DNA of 46,049 nucleotides from NCBI RefSeq assembly GCF_001476905.1, contig NZ_LDTE01000039.1, positions 1 to 46,049 of the forward strand. Reading direction: 5' to 3'. The DNA comes from Sphingomonas sanguinis (GTDB taxonomy: Bacteria > Pseudomonadota > Alphaproteobacteria > Sphingomonadales > Sphingomonadaceae). Within the stretch, counting starts at the first letter, position 1, and each line of letters starts with the position of its first letter. Both the position numbers and the translations under genes were made by a program. Below are positions 9,368-18,581 of this stretch, one piece after another. The notes below the pieces were generated by a model. That model was not told the DNA's origin. It ran no database searches and was given only the letters and a program-made list of their open reading frames with translations.

Positions 9368-10336
9368 ATGACCGAAAGCGAACAGCTACTCGACGCCTTC
9401 GATGCGCGAGCCGAACGCCGTAACCACCGGCGTGACTTCTTCAAAACGGCCTTTGGTGCGGCGGCGGCGGGTGTCACCGCCTTCAGCCTGACCAGCAAGG
9501 CCGGGGCGCAGTCCACGATCACCGACACCGACATCCTGAATTTCGCGCTGAATCTCGAATATCTCGAAGCGCAATTCTATGCCTATGCGGCCAATGGCAC
9601 GGGTCTTCCCGCCAACCAGCTGACCGGCACCGGCACGCAAGGCGCAGTGACCGGCGGACAGCAGGTCGCGTTCGGCGACGACCGGATAGTTCAGGCCTAT
9701 GCGCGCGAGATCGCGGCGGACGAAGCGGCCCATGTCGCCTTCCTGCGCACCGCGCTCGGCAGTGCGGCGGTGGCACAGCCCGCGATCAACATTTCGGGTG
9801 ATGCCAATGGCCCGTTCACGGCGGCGGCGCTGGCGGCGGGTGTCATCACCAGCGGCACCTTCAACCCCTATAGCTCGCCCAACGCGTTCCTGCTCGGCGC
9901 CTATATCTTCGAGGATGTCGGCGTGACCGCCTATAAGGGCGCCTCACCGCTGATCAGCAGCAAGACCTTTCTCCAGGCCGCCGCCGGCATCCTGGCGGTC
10001 GAGGCCTATCACGCCGCGATCGTGCGCACGACGCTGTACGGCCGGGGCTATGACCCGACCAATCCGCAGTCGGGCCTGATCGACGCGGCCGGCAAGATCT
10101 CCGCTCTGCGGGACAGCGTGGACGGCTCGACCAAGCTCGACGAGGGAATCGCGCAGACCACGGTGAATGGGCAGTTGGTGTCCAACATCGTGCCGCTCGA
10201 CACGAGCGGCATCGCCTTCAGCCGGACGCCGGGCCAGGTGCTCAACATCGTCTATCTGAACAAGGCGGCGGCCACGCTGGGCGGGTTCTTCCCGAACGGC
10301 GTCAACGGCACCCTGCGCGCCAGCACCGCCAACTAA
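9368..10336 (+). CDS. Tat-exported ferritin-like domain protein (1)
   Basis: A 322-residue protein with a Tat-type signal (RRDFFKTAFGAAAAG, followed by a hydrophobic stretch and AGA-QS cleavage site near residue 42). The mature part is a ferritin-like four-helix domain (Ferritin_2): NFALNLEYLEAQFYAYA gives the first Glu pair, AREIAADEAAHVAFLR supplies the second EXXH, then ...LEDVGVTAY-like and VEAYHAAIVRTTLY. It probably binds a di-metal centre in the periplasm; folding before export would explain the Tat route. GGGAGG precedes the second of two adjacent ATGs by six bases, so I start at 9368. It is tandem with a paralogue and ends 35 bp before it. Confidence 0.88.
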   Translation: MTESEQLLDAFDARAERRNHRRDFFKTAFGAAAAGVTAFSLTSKAGAQSTITDTDILNFALNLEYLEAQFYAYAANGTGLPANQLTGTGTQGAVTGGQQVAFGDDRIVQAYAREIAADEAAHVAFLRTALGSAAVAQPAINISGDANGPFTAAALAAGVITSGTFNPYSSPNAFLLGAYIFEDVGVTAYKGASPLISSKTFLQAAAGILAVEAYHAAIVRTTLYGRGYDPTNPQSGLIDAAGKISALRDSVDGSTKLDEGIAQTTVNGQLVSNIVPLDTSGIAFSRTPGQVLNIVYLNKAAATLGGFFPNGVNGTLRASTAN

Positions 10337-10371
10337 TTCCCTTTTTCCTCCTCTGGAGAGGATTTTTCATC

Positions 10372-11460
10372 ATGAGCGAAGAACGCTTCATTCTCGATGT
10401 GATCGAAGAGGCTTCGGCCAAGCGCCGGACCGAACGTCGCCGTTTCATGCGCATGGCCGCCGGGGCGGGTGCCGTGGGCGGCCTGGCGATGCTGGGTGCC
10501 TGCAACAGCGACGATGACAATGTGATCGTCGTACCGACACCGACGCCCACCGCCAGCGCGACCGGATCGGTTACCGATGCCGATGTACTGAACTTCGCGC
10601 TCCAGCTCGAATATCTGGAAGCGCAATTCTACAGCTATGCCGCATTCGGCACGGGCCTGTCCTCGTCGCTGCTCAGCGGCACGGGCACGCAAGGGTCGGT
10701 GGCGATCAACACCAGTGCCTCGGGGGGCGCCGGGCAGCCGCGCCAGGTCCAGTTCCAGGACCCGATCGTCGCGCAATATGCGCGGGAGATCGCCTATGAC
10801 GAGATCGCGCACGTCACCTTCCTGCGCAACGCGCTGGGCAGCGCGGCGGTCGCACAGCCTTCGATCAACCTGTCGGGCGATGCCAATGGCGCCTTCACGG
10901 CGGCGGCACGCGCGGCCAAAGTGGTCGGCGACAGCGCGACCTTCGACCCCTATGCGTCGGACGAAGCCTTCCTGCTCGGGGCATTCCTGTTCGAGGATGT
11001 CGGTGTCACCGCCTATATGGGCGGCGTCTCCCTGCTGACCAACAAGACCTATATCGAGGCGGCGGCGGGCATCCACGCGGCCGAGGCCTATCATGCGGGT
11101 CTGGTCCGCACGACGCTGTACCGCAAGGGCGTGAGCACCACGACGCCCATCTCCAGCCCGTTGCCGCTCAGCAGCTCGTCGCAAATCCCCAGCGGGGCGC
11201 TGATCGCCGCCGCAGGGGCAATCTCGGACGCGCGCGACAGCCTGGACGGATCGACCGATCTCGATCAGGGCATCGTCGCGACCGTGAACGGCGCCCAGGT
11301 GGCGAATATCGTTCCCGCCGACTCCAACGCCATCGCCTTTGTCCGCACCCCCGGCCAGGTGCTGAACGTCGTGTATCTCAACAAGGCGGCGGTCACCGGC
11401 GGCGGCTTCTTCCCCGGTGGCCTAAACGGCAACGTCCGCACCAGCGCCGCCAGCGGATAA
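10372..11460 (+). CDS. Tat-exported ferritin-like lipoprotein (2)
   Basis: A 362-residue paralogue of the preceding protein. The core motifs repeat almost word for word: LNFALQLEYLEAQFYSYA, YAREIAYDEIAHVTFLRNAL, FLFEDVGVTAYMGG and AAEAYHAGLVRTTLY. The N-terminus differs: the twin-arginine region RRRFMRMAAGAGA leads to LAMLGAC, a lipobox with Cys43. This copy is therefore probably lipid-anchored while its neighbour is soluble. Extra Ser/Pro-rich segments (PTPTPTAS; TPISSPLPLSSSS) look like linkers. RBS CTGGAGAGG precedes the ATG. A strong intrinsic terminator follows, so the pair forms one operon. Confidence 0.88.
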   Translation: MSEERFILDVIEEASAKRRTERRRFMRMAAGAGAVGGLAMLGACNSDDDNVIVVPTPTPTASATGSVTDADVLNFALQLEYLEAQFYSYAAFGTGLSSSLLSGTGTQGSVAINTSASGGAGQPRQVQFQDPIVAQYAREIAYDEIAHVTFLRNALGSAAVAQPSINLSGDANGAFTAAARAAKVVGDSATFDPYASDEAFLLGAFLFEDVGVTAYMGGVSLLTNKTYIEAAAGIHAAEAYHAGLVRTTLYRKGVSTTTPISSPLPLSSSSQIPSGALIAAAGAISDARDSLDGSTDLDQGIVATVNGAQVANIVPADSNAIAFVRTPGQVLNVVYLNKAAVTGGGFFPGGLNGNVRTSAASG

Positions 11461-11484
11461 CCCTCTCCCTCCCAAGGGTCCTTT

Positions 11485-11530
11485 GCCCCGGATCGGTCGC
11501 TAGTCCCCTGGCCGATCCGGGGCTTTTTTT
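11485..11530 (+). terminator. intrinsic terminator of the ferritin-like operon
   Basis: A perfect 12-bp stem, GCCCCGGATCGG (11485-11496) with CCGATCCGGGGC (11512-11523), and a 15-nt loop, followed by seven T residues (11524-11530). It begins 24 bp after the second ferritin-like gene and separates it from the thiC leader. Confidence 0.95.
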
Positions 11531-11610
11531 ATGCACGAAGCGCCGCAGTGTGAGCGATCCGAGGGGAAAGCCCTTCTTATCCGTCGAAAAACCGCTTATG
11601 GATGGTCTAT

Positions 11611-13662
<2,052 letters not shown>

Positions 13663-14136
13663 TTAATTTTTGAAGGATTTTATAATCTGCGTAATTAATT
13701 CGACCTGAGGAAGATTCGCATCCTCTGACTGGCGCTCATTTGGAAGGCGGTGTGCATTTTTTGCGAGTGCCAGTATGATAACAATCGCACCTGTCAATAC
13801 ACCAATCAGAAGTGCCGCGGCTGGATATTGGGGCAGGCGAATTACGGGACTGGTTGGGCTAAATGCTAGCCCAACCAGTAGCGCTAGTAGAAAGCCAACA
13901 ATGAGAAGCGCCGTTCCGCCATAAATAGTCCGTGCGCGACGAACGTCCTTAAGGTCTGACCGAAGATCCTTAATGTAATCAGTCAATTCAGAGTAGGCGA
14001 AATCTCTTTTGCCAAAATCCTCTTGAATGCCCTCAAGGTCTGCCAAGCGTTTCTCTAAAGCATCCAGCCTTGCTTCGTCGGACGCTGATTCAAAGAAAGC
14101 GGCGGCATGGTCTGCCGCCGCTGATATTGCGCCCAA
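13663..14136 (-). CDS. coiled-coil, two-TM protein, candidate toxin/effector paired with Panacea
   Basis: A 157-residue protein I cannot assign to a family. Residues about 20-69 are charged and helical (DALEKRLADLEG... DLRSDLKDVRRAR), a likely coiled coil. Two membrane segments follow (about 71-92 and 104-126), then a polar tail ending in an amphipathic helix (ELITQIIKSFKN). It directly follows the Panacea-domain gene on the same strand. The annotated start is TTG with no good RBS. A CTG at 14160 has AAGGGG eight bases upstream and would add MSSDDSPD and overlap the upstream gene. Base composition is low-GC (26 of 60 bases G/C at 13681-13740), unlike its neighbours. Toxin role is inference from context. 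Confidence 0.65.
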   Translation of the reverse strand: MGAISAAADHAAAFFESASDEARLDALEKRLADLEGIQEDFGKRDFAYSELTDYIKDLRSDLKDVRRARTIYGGTALLIVGFLLALLVGLAFSPTSPVIRLPQYPAAALLIGVLTGAIVIILALAKNAHRLPNERQSEDANLPQVELITQIIKSFKN

Positions 14137-14146
14137 ATCGGGAGAA

Positions 14147-14644
14147 TCATCGCTGGACAGGGCGTTTACCCCTTAGTTCCTCAAAGTGCTTAGCCATTTC
14201 TGTGGCACTAATCTCAGAGTATATGCCCGCTTCCATGGCTTTGCTCCATGGGGTTCCAGGTCGATGGGTTAAATCAGATAATTTGAAGGCTGACAGTTTT
14301 CCATACGACTCTACAACTTGACGTAGAATCTTTTCTTCATCTTCACCAAATTCTTCGGAAAATGGTACATCTGTGCCTTTTAGAAGCACAGGTGAGGTCA
14401 CCGGCTGCGATCCAAACTTTCGCAATGCAGTATACAATGCCGGATAGACCGGTCCATACTGCCAGGCCTGTGGATTGTGCTTAGCCAATGGCCGCCCAAG
14501 CAGTGCGAGAGACCAACCATCCGCGATATAAACAAGCTTGATAAGCTGCATCATAGTCACAGGCTGGCCCGTGCTTTCGCGCATGCTCAATATCTTATTC
14601 GCTATCGCCCGAGGATCGTGGGCGTTTTCCCGCGTGATTTCCAC
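14147..14644 (-). CDS. Panacea/SocA-type (DUF4065) antitoxin-domain protein
   Basis: A 165-residue protein from the GTG at 14644, which has AGGAG six bases upstream; the ATG at 14650 lies directly against that RBS and is less likely. It carries the SocA/GepA fold: MQLIKLVYIADGWSLALLGRPL then QAWQYGPVYPALYTALRKFG, followed by a helical tail (EEKILRQVVESYGKLSAFKLSDLTHRPGTPW, here only its pattern matters) that is typical of the domain. Caulobacter SocA is an antitoxin and protease adaptor, and Panacea proteins neutralise many unrelated toxins, usually encoded next door. It precedes the two-TM gene, is AT-richer than its surroundings, and lies between thiC and phnA, consistent with horizontal acquisition. 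Confidence 0.85.
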   Translation of the reverse strand: MEITRENAHDPRAIANKILSMRESTGQPVTMMQLIKLVYIADGWSLALLGRPLAKHNPQAWQYGPVYPALYTALRKFGSQPVTSPVLLKGTDVPFSEEFGEDEEKILRQVVESYGKLSAFKLSDLTHRPGTPWSKAMEAGIYSEISATEMAKHFEELRGKRPVQR

Positions 14645-14673
14645 GCCCATCTCCTTTTAGGTTTAGGATAGGA

Positions 14674-14702
14674 CATATAGGATTTTTGACGGGAATCGTC
14701 CA
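14674..14702 (-). promoter_or_regulatory. possible promoter of the Panacea unit
   Basis: Reading the minus strand, TGGACG (14702-14697) and TATATG (14679-14674) are separated by 17 bp, resembling -35 and -10 boxes. Nearby the sequence repeats TCCTAT twice (TCCTATATG, TCCTATCC), which could be an operator for autoregulation. The match is modest. Confidence 0.3.
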
Positions 14703-14735
14703 GTGGGATTTGTCAAGAGTGTTTGCGGCGGGGTA

Positions 14736-15047
14736 TTATCGCTTCCGCACAAACTCCGCGCGCAGCACCAACCCCTTGATCCCGTCGAACTTGCAGTCGA
14801 TTTCCTGCGCGTCGCCGGTCAGGCGGATCGACTTGATGAGGGTGCCGCGCTTCAGCGTCTGGCCCGCGCCCTTAACGGTCAGGTCCTTGATGAGCGTCAC
14901 CTGGTCGCCGTCGCTCAGGACGTTGCCGACCGAGTCGCGGACCACCACCGCATCGTCGTCGCCCGCCGTACCGGCCTTGGCGGCGGCGTCGGCGGCGCTG
15001 ATCCATTCGCCGGTCGCTTCGTCATACACATATTCGTCGTCGGCCAT
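14736..15047 (-). CDS. PhnA domain protein (YjdM-like)
   Basis: A 103-residue protein with the C-terminal PhnA domain: VRDSVGNVLSDGDQVTLIKDL, LKRGTLIKSIRLT and the ending EIDCKFDGIKGLVLRAEFVRK. The N-terminus is an acidic segment (YVYDEATGEWISAADAAAKAG) instead of the zinc ribbon of E. coli YjdM, a variant common in alphaproteobacteria. Despite the historical name, PhnA-family proteins are not shown to act in phosphonate breakdown, so function is open. It stands alone, between the AT-rich Panacea unit and ung. Confidence 0.85.
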   Translation of the reverse strand: MADDEYVYDEATGEWISAADAAAKAGTAGDDDAVVVRDSVGNVLSDGDQVTLIKDLTVKGAGQTLKRGTLIKSIRLTGDAQEIDCKFDGIKGLVLRAEFVRKR

Positions 15048-15143
15048 CGCGCATCGTCCTTAGTCTGATCGGGGAAATGACGGCGCCTATGCGCGCTCCC
15101 GTCAAATGATGCCATAGTGATTACAGATCGGATGAGCCCCGGA

Positions 15144-15839
15144 TCAGGATAGGGGCGGCAGCGCCCAGTCGATCGGCTCCCGACCATGCTCGACCAAAAA
15201 AGCATTAGCCTTGGAAAAGGGCTTCGATCCGAAGAACCCGCCCCGCGCCGAAAGGGGGGAGGGGTGGACCGAGGTCAGGACGCAGTGCCGCCCCGCGCCC
15301 ATCTCGCGTACGAACCCGGCCTTTTTCTGGGCATAGGCGCCCCACAGGATGAAGACGACCGGCTCGGCCTTGGCGGCCACGGCGCGGATCACGGCGTCGG
15401 TGAACCGCTCCCAACCGCGCCCCTGATGCGAGGCGGCCTGACCCATGCGCACGGTCAGCACCGAATTGAGCAAGAGCACCCCCTGCCGCGCCCAATGGTC
15501 GAGCAGGCCGTGGCCCGGCGGCGCGATGCCCAGGTCGGTCGCCATCTCCTTGTAGATGTTGACCAGGCTGGGCGGCGGGCGGACGCCGGGCTGGACCGAG
15601 AAGGCCAGGCCATGCGCCTGTCCCTCGCCATGATAGGGGTCCTGTCCCAGGATGACGACGCGCACCTGATCGAGCGGCGTCAGGTCGAGCGCGCGAAACC
15701 ATTCGGACGGGCGCGGAAAGACGCGCTGGCCGCTCTGGCGCTCCTCGGCCAGGAAGGTCTTGAGCGCCTGCATATAGGGCTCGTCGAACTCGGATCGCAG
15801 GGGGCCAAGCCAGCTTTGGTGCAAGCGGATATCCGTCAT
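15144..15839 (-). CDS. ung: uracil-DNA glycosylase
   Basis: A 231-residue family-1 uracil-DNA glycosylase that removes uracil from DNA at the start of base-excision repair. The water-activating loop VVILGQDPYHGEGQAHGLAFSV has the catalytic Asp, and the HPSPLSARGGFFGSKPFSKAN motif supplies the catalytic His and the Leu-intercalation region. The start at 15839 (MTDIRLHQSW) fits family length; an upstream in-frame ATG at 15875 adds 12 residues without support. It is divergent from the following small lipoprotein gene. Confidence 0.97.
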   Translation of the reverse strand: MTDIRLHQSWLGPLRSEFDEPYMQALKTFLAEERQSGQRVFPRPSEWFRALDLTPLDQVRVVILGQDPYHGEGQAHGLAFSVQPGVRPPPSLVNIYKEMATDLGIAPPGHGLLDHWARQGVLLLNSVLTVRMGQAASHQGRGWERFTDAVIRAVAAKAEPVVFILWGAYAQKKAGFVREMGAGRHCVLTSVHPSPLSARGGFFGSKPFSKANAFLVEHGREPIDWALPPLS

Positions 15840-15950
15840 GCCGATTGTCTTGCCGATGGTGGGGATGGCGCGCAACCGGCGGCGACGATATTCGTTATGC
15901 AGCCGATACGGTTGCCATGTCGGCGACCGTCCCTTGGAGGAACTGGTTCC

Positions 15951-16334
15951 ATGCAGCGTTCCACGATCGCCCTGGCTCTCATCGCCGCCGCCCTGCCGCT
16001 GGCGGCGTGCGGCTCCTCGAGCGAACCCGCCGCCAACAATATGGCCGCCGCCGCGACCACCAACGGCACGGAGATGAGCGCCGACGCGCTGGGTGCCAAG
16101 GTGCGCGCGCTGCCCGAGGGTCAGCGGCGCGGCGTGCTGTTCCGCGCGATCCGCGATGCGGGCCCGTCGGGCGCCAGCTGCCAGTCGATCACCGCGATGC
16201 AGGAAGCTGCCCCCACCAACGGCAACCCGACCTGGAACGCGGTGTGCGACGACACGACTCAGTGGAGCATCGTGCTGACCGCCGATCAGTCGGCCAGCGT
16301 CACCGGTCCGGGCCCGATCACGATCAAGAAGTAA
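15951..16334 (+). CDS. small hypothetical lipoprotein
   Basis: A 127-residue protein with a clear lipoprotein signal (ALPLAAC, Cys20) and a GGAGG sequence ten bases before the ATG. After a low-complexity Ala/Asn/Thr region comes a conserved-looking block (GVLFRAIRDAGPSGASCQSITAM...NPTWNAVCDDTTQWSIVLTADQ, given only in part) with two cysteines likely to be disulfide-linked. I recognise the type from sphingomonad genomes but no function is known to me. It is periplasm-facing and monocistronic. Confidence 0.75.
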   Translation: MQRSTIALALIAAALPLAACGSSSEPAANNMAAAATTNGTEMSADALGAKVRALPEGQRRGVLFRAIRDAGPSGASCQSITAMQEAAPTNGNPTWNAVCDDTTQWSIVLTADQSASVTGPGPITIKK

Positions 16335-16355
16335 GCGGGCTTGGCCACTCGACCG

Positions 16356-16799
16356 TCATGGGTGCTGTCGCGCCAGACGGTCGAGTGTCGCCTCGTCCTC
16401 CTGTCCGCCGAAGAAGCGGTCGAGCCCGGCGCGGAACGGCGTCGGGTCGTCGGCAACGACGGCGAACAGGGTGAGCGAGGAGCGCAACTTCATCGCATCC
16501 ACCGCGCCGAATATCGCCTCGGCCGATCCCGGTGCGGCGATGGCGGCGGCCACCGCCTCGTGCAGCCGGGGGCCGAGCAGCGGATGGGCGAGATAGGCCC
16601 GTGCCTCCCCGGCGTCCCGGATCGCGTAGAATTGCGCGGCCGGGCTGCGGCCCAGCCCGGCGATCTGCGGAAAGACGAACCACATCCAATGGCTTTCCTT
16701 CCGCCCCCGCCGCAGTTCGCCGATAGAGGCGGCATGGCTGAGGCTTTGCGCCTCGACAAAGCGGGTGAGCGCGGCATCATGGGCGGGGGGATGCGTCAT
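16356..16799 (-). CDS. DUF1810 family protein
   Basis: A 147-residue soluble protein of the DUF1810 family. Signature text is present: RFVEAQSLSHAASIGELRRG, KESHWMWFVFPQIAGLGRSP, FYAIRDAGEARAYLAHPLLG and the Phe/Asp-rich end. The start at 16799 (MTHPPAHDAAL) fits family length; an upstream GTG or ATG frame would add eight residues. Function of the family is not established. It is convergent with the lipoprotein upstream and divergent from the Ivy-like gene. Confidence 0.9.
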   Translation of the reverse strand: MTHPPAHDAALTRFVEAQSLSHAASIGELRRGRKESHWMWFVFPQIAGLGRSPAAQFYAIRDAGEARAYLAHPLLGPRLHEAVAAAIAAPGSAEAIFGAVDAMKLRSSLTLFAVVADDPTPFRAGLDRFFGGQEDEATLDRLARQHP

Positions 16800-16864
16800 G
16801 TCCCGGGCAACCGGCCATGACATCGATGCGTTCCGTACCAGAAGAGATTCCTCAGGAGAGAGAC

Positions 16865-17380
16865 ATGCGCCGTTTCGCCTTCCTTGCCCCCTTGGCCTTC
16901 CTCGCGCTGGCGGCGTGCGGCGGCAAGGACGGGGATACCGACTCGGATGTCGCGCCCGGCAACTTCACCCCGCCCGGCACGGCCAAGCCGACGCCGGTGC
17001 CCGGCGTGGCGCAGGTCAATCCGCTGACCGCCTATATCGGCCATTATCCCAGTGACGCGGTCGACGGCGTGACCTTTTTCGACCGTACCGAGGTGGCCAG
17101 CGCGCTGCATGAAGCGGTGGGCGATCAGAAGCTGGTCCAGCGTGTCATGTCGCGTGGCGCGGTGACGGTGCCGATCTTCCGCCGGGGCAAAAACGGCCTG
17201 GCCGCGCATGGCTGCACCCCGCATGACTGTGCGGACAACAACTGGACGGTCGAATATGACCTGAAATCGGCCAAGGCGCGGGTCTGCTATCACGACCGCG
17301 AGACGATGGGCGACCGCAGCCAATGGTATATGGGTGGCGCGCCGGTGACCCAGCCGGGGGAATGCCCGCAAGAGGGGTAA
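16865..17380 (+). CDS. lipoprotein with Ivy-like CxPHDC loop
   Basis: A 171-residue lipoprotein (lipobox ALAAC, Cys18) with an AGGAGAG RBS. After a Pro-rich linker, residues about 52-141 resemble the Ivy family of C-type lysozyme inhibitors: the helix after FFDRTEVASALHEAVG, then GLAAHGCTPHDCADNNWTV, whose Cys117-T-P-H-D-Cys122 corresponds to the inhibitory CKPHDC loop, followed by a beta-hairpin ending VCYHD. The Lys of the loop is Thr here. In this lineage it may act on endogenous lytic enzymes or host lysozyme; that is inference. A repeat follows 49 bp downstream. Confidence 0.6.
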   Translation: MRRFAFLAPLAFLALAACGGKDGDTDSDVAPGNFTPPGTAKPTPVPGVAQVNPLTAYIGHYPSDAVDGVTFFDRTEVASALHEAVGDQKLVQRVMSRGAVTVPIFRRGKNGLAAHGCTPHDCADNNWTVEYDLKSAKARVCYHDRETMGDRSQWYMGGAPVTQPGECPQEG

Positions 17381-17428
17381 CCCCCCAGCGCATGGCGAGA
17401 AGGCGCCAGCAGCTCGCAACGAAGCACG

Positions 17429-17530
17429 CCCCTCCCGCAGGCGGGAGGGGATGGGGGAGGGTAGGCCGCAGGCGACGGTCTCTGTGAGACTCCTTCCCCT
17501 CCCCCGACCCCTCCCGCTTGCGGGAGGGGA
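17429..17530. repeat. palindromic intergenic repeat, second REPIN-like family
   Basis: CCCCTCCCGCAGGCGGGAGGGG at the left end and its near-mirror CCCCTCCCGCTTGCGGGAGGGG at the right end (quoted beyond the hairpin cores only by position: 17429-17450 and 17509-17530), with internal GGGGGAGGG and CCTCCCCC arms that pair across the middle. Overall 102 bp. It differs in sequence from the six class-1 copies, though the plan is similar. No gene lies in 17381-17625. Confidence 0.75.
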
Positions 17531-17625
17531 GAGCAAGGAGCGGCGGCTAATCCGTATGACAGGCGGTCATTCCAGGAAGGGGCGCCGCCCGATACGCCTC
17601 TGGGAATTCCTCCCCGGTCGGGTCC

Positions 17626-18510
17626 TCAGAAGGTGTACGCCAGTCCCAGCGCGCTCAGCCACTGGCTGCGCGAACCGACCTGCGACACGATCGGGCTGTC
17701 ACCGAAATCATTGACCATCCGGCCATAGGTCAGGCCGCCGACGACCTTCCAGCCCTTTAGCAGGTTGCCGGTGATCGAATAGGTGGCCAGACCGCCGACC
17801 GACCAGTCCTTCCACCCGGCGCGCGCATTATAGACGGGCAGGCCGCTCGCCGCGCTCTGGTCCGGCGTGATCGAGAAGTAGCGGCGGGCATAGCCGCGCC
17901 CGGCGCGCTCGGCGGTGGCGAACAGGCCGACCGCCGCCTTGGTGGACAGCGGGGTGAAATAGTTGATCGATGGCTGCCAGATGCCGCTGTCGTGCACGCC
18001 GGTCACGTCATGGCGGTAGCTGACCGAGACGGACAGCCGGTCATAAGGGCTGGTGACCACGCCGATCTTGCCGATCCCGACATAGCCGCCCAGCTCGACC
18101 GCCGCACCGATCCTGCCCAGCGCGGCGACCTGCTTGTTGTCGATGCGCGACGGCGCGGTCCGGTCCAGGTTGACCACGCCGATCGGTCCCGCCTGGATAT
18201 CCCAGTCGCGATTGGCCTTGTCGCCGATCAGGTCCACCGACACGCGGTTGCCGATATAGGTGATGGTATGCCCGTCGATATAGGCGAGCGCGGCGGGCGC
18301 GGGGGAGAAGGAATAGTCCTTCGACCCCTCATAATCCGGCAGATAGGCCGCACCCAGCCCGACGGTAATCGTATTCTTGCCCAGCTGTCCGGCCATTTCG
18401 GCGGCGGCGGGGTTGCTGGCGGCCGTGCTGTCCTGCGCAAAGGCGGGGACGGACAGGGATAGCGCGCCCATGGCAATCAGCGGGGCGGAAACGCGCGAAA
18501 ATGGGCGCAA
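17626..18510 (-). CDS. MipA/OmpV family outer-membrane protein
   Basis: A 294-residue protein with a signal peptide (cleavage near AFA-QD, residue 26) and a predicted beta-barrel. Family features include the early TVGLGAAYLPDYEGSKDY strand, RVSVDLIGDK, PSINYFTPLSTKAAVGLFA and the closing GLAYTF, with the terminal Phe used by the barrel-assembly machinery. MipA/OmpV proteins are linked to MltA-interacting scaffold roles or osmoporin-like functions; which applies here is not clear. Monocistronic. Confidence 0.9.
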   Translation of the reverse strand: MRPFSRVSAPLIAMGALSLSVPAFAQDSTAASNPAAAEMAGQLGKNTITVGLGAAYLPDYEGSKDYSFSPAPAALAYIDGHTITYIGNRVSVDLIGDKANRDWDIQAGPIGVVNLDRTAPSRIDNKQVAALGRIGAAVELGGYVGIGKIGVVTSPYDRLSVSVSYRHDVTGVHDSGIWQPSINYFTPLSTKAAVGLFATAERAGRGYARRYFSITPDQSAASGLPVYNARAGWKDWSVGGLATYSITGNLLKGWKVVGGLTYGRMVNDFGDSPIVSQVGSRSQWLSALGLAYTF

Positions 18511-18581
18511 GACGGAAAACTCCCTGAATCGGTTATCCGAAATGCAACGCGACTGTAACGATTTCGCTCCGGCGAATTGTA

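Noticed and set aside
14107..14152. A 31-codon frame starting at the ATGA overlap after the Panacea gene
   Set aside because: It ends quickly in TAG, has no protein-like pattern, and the longer frame beside it shows clear coiled-coil and membrane character.
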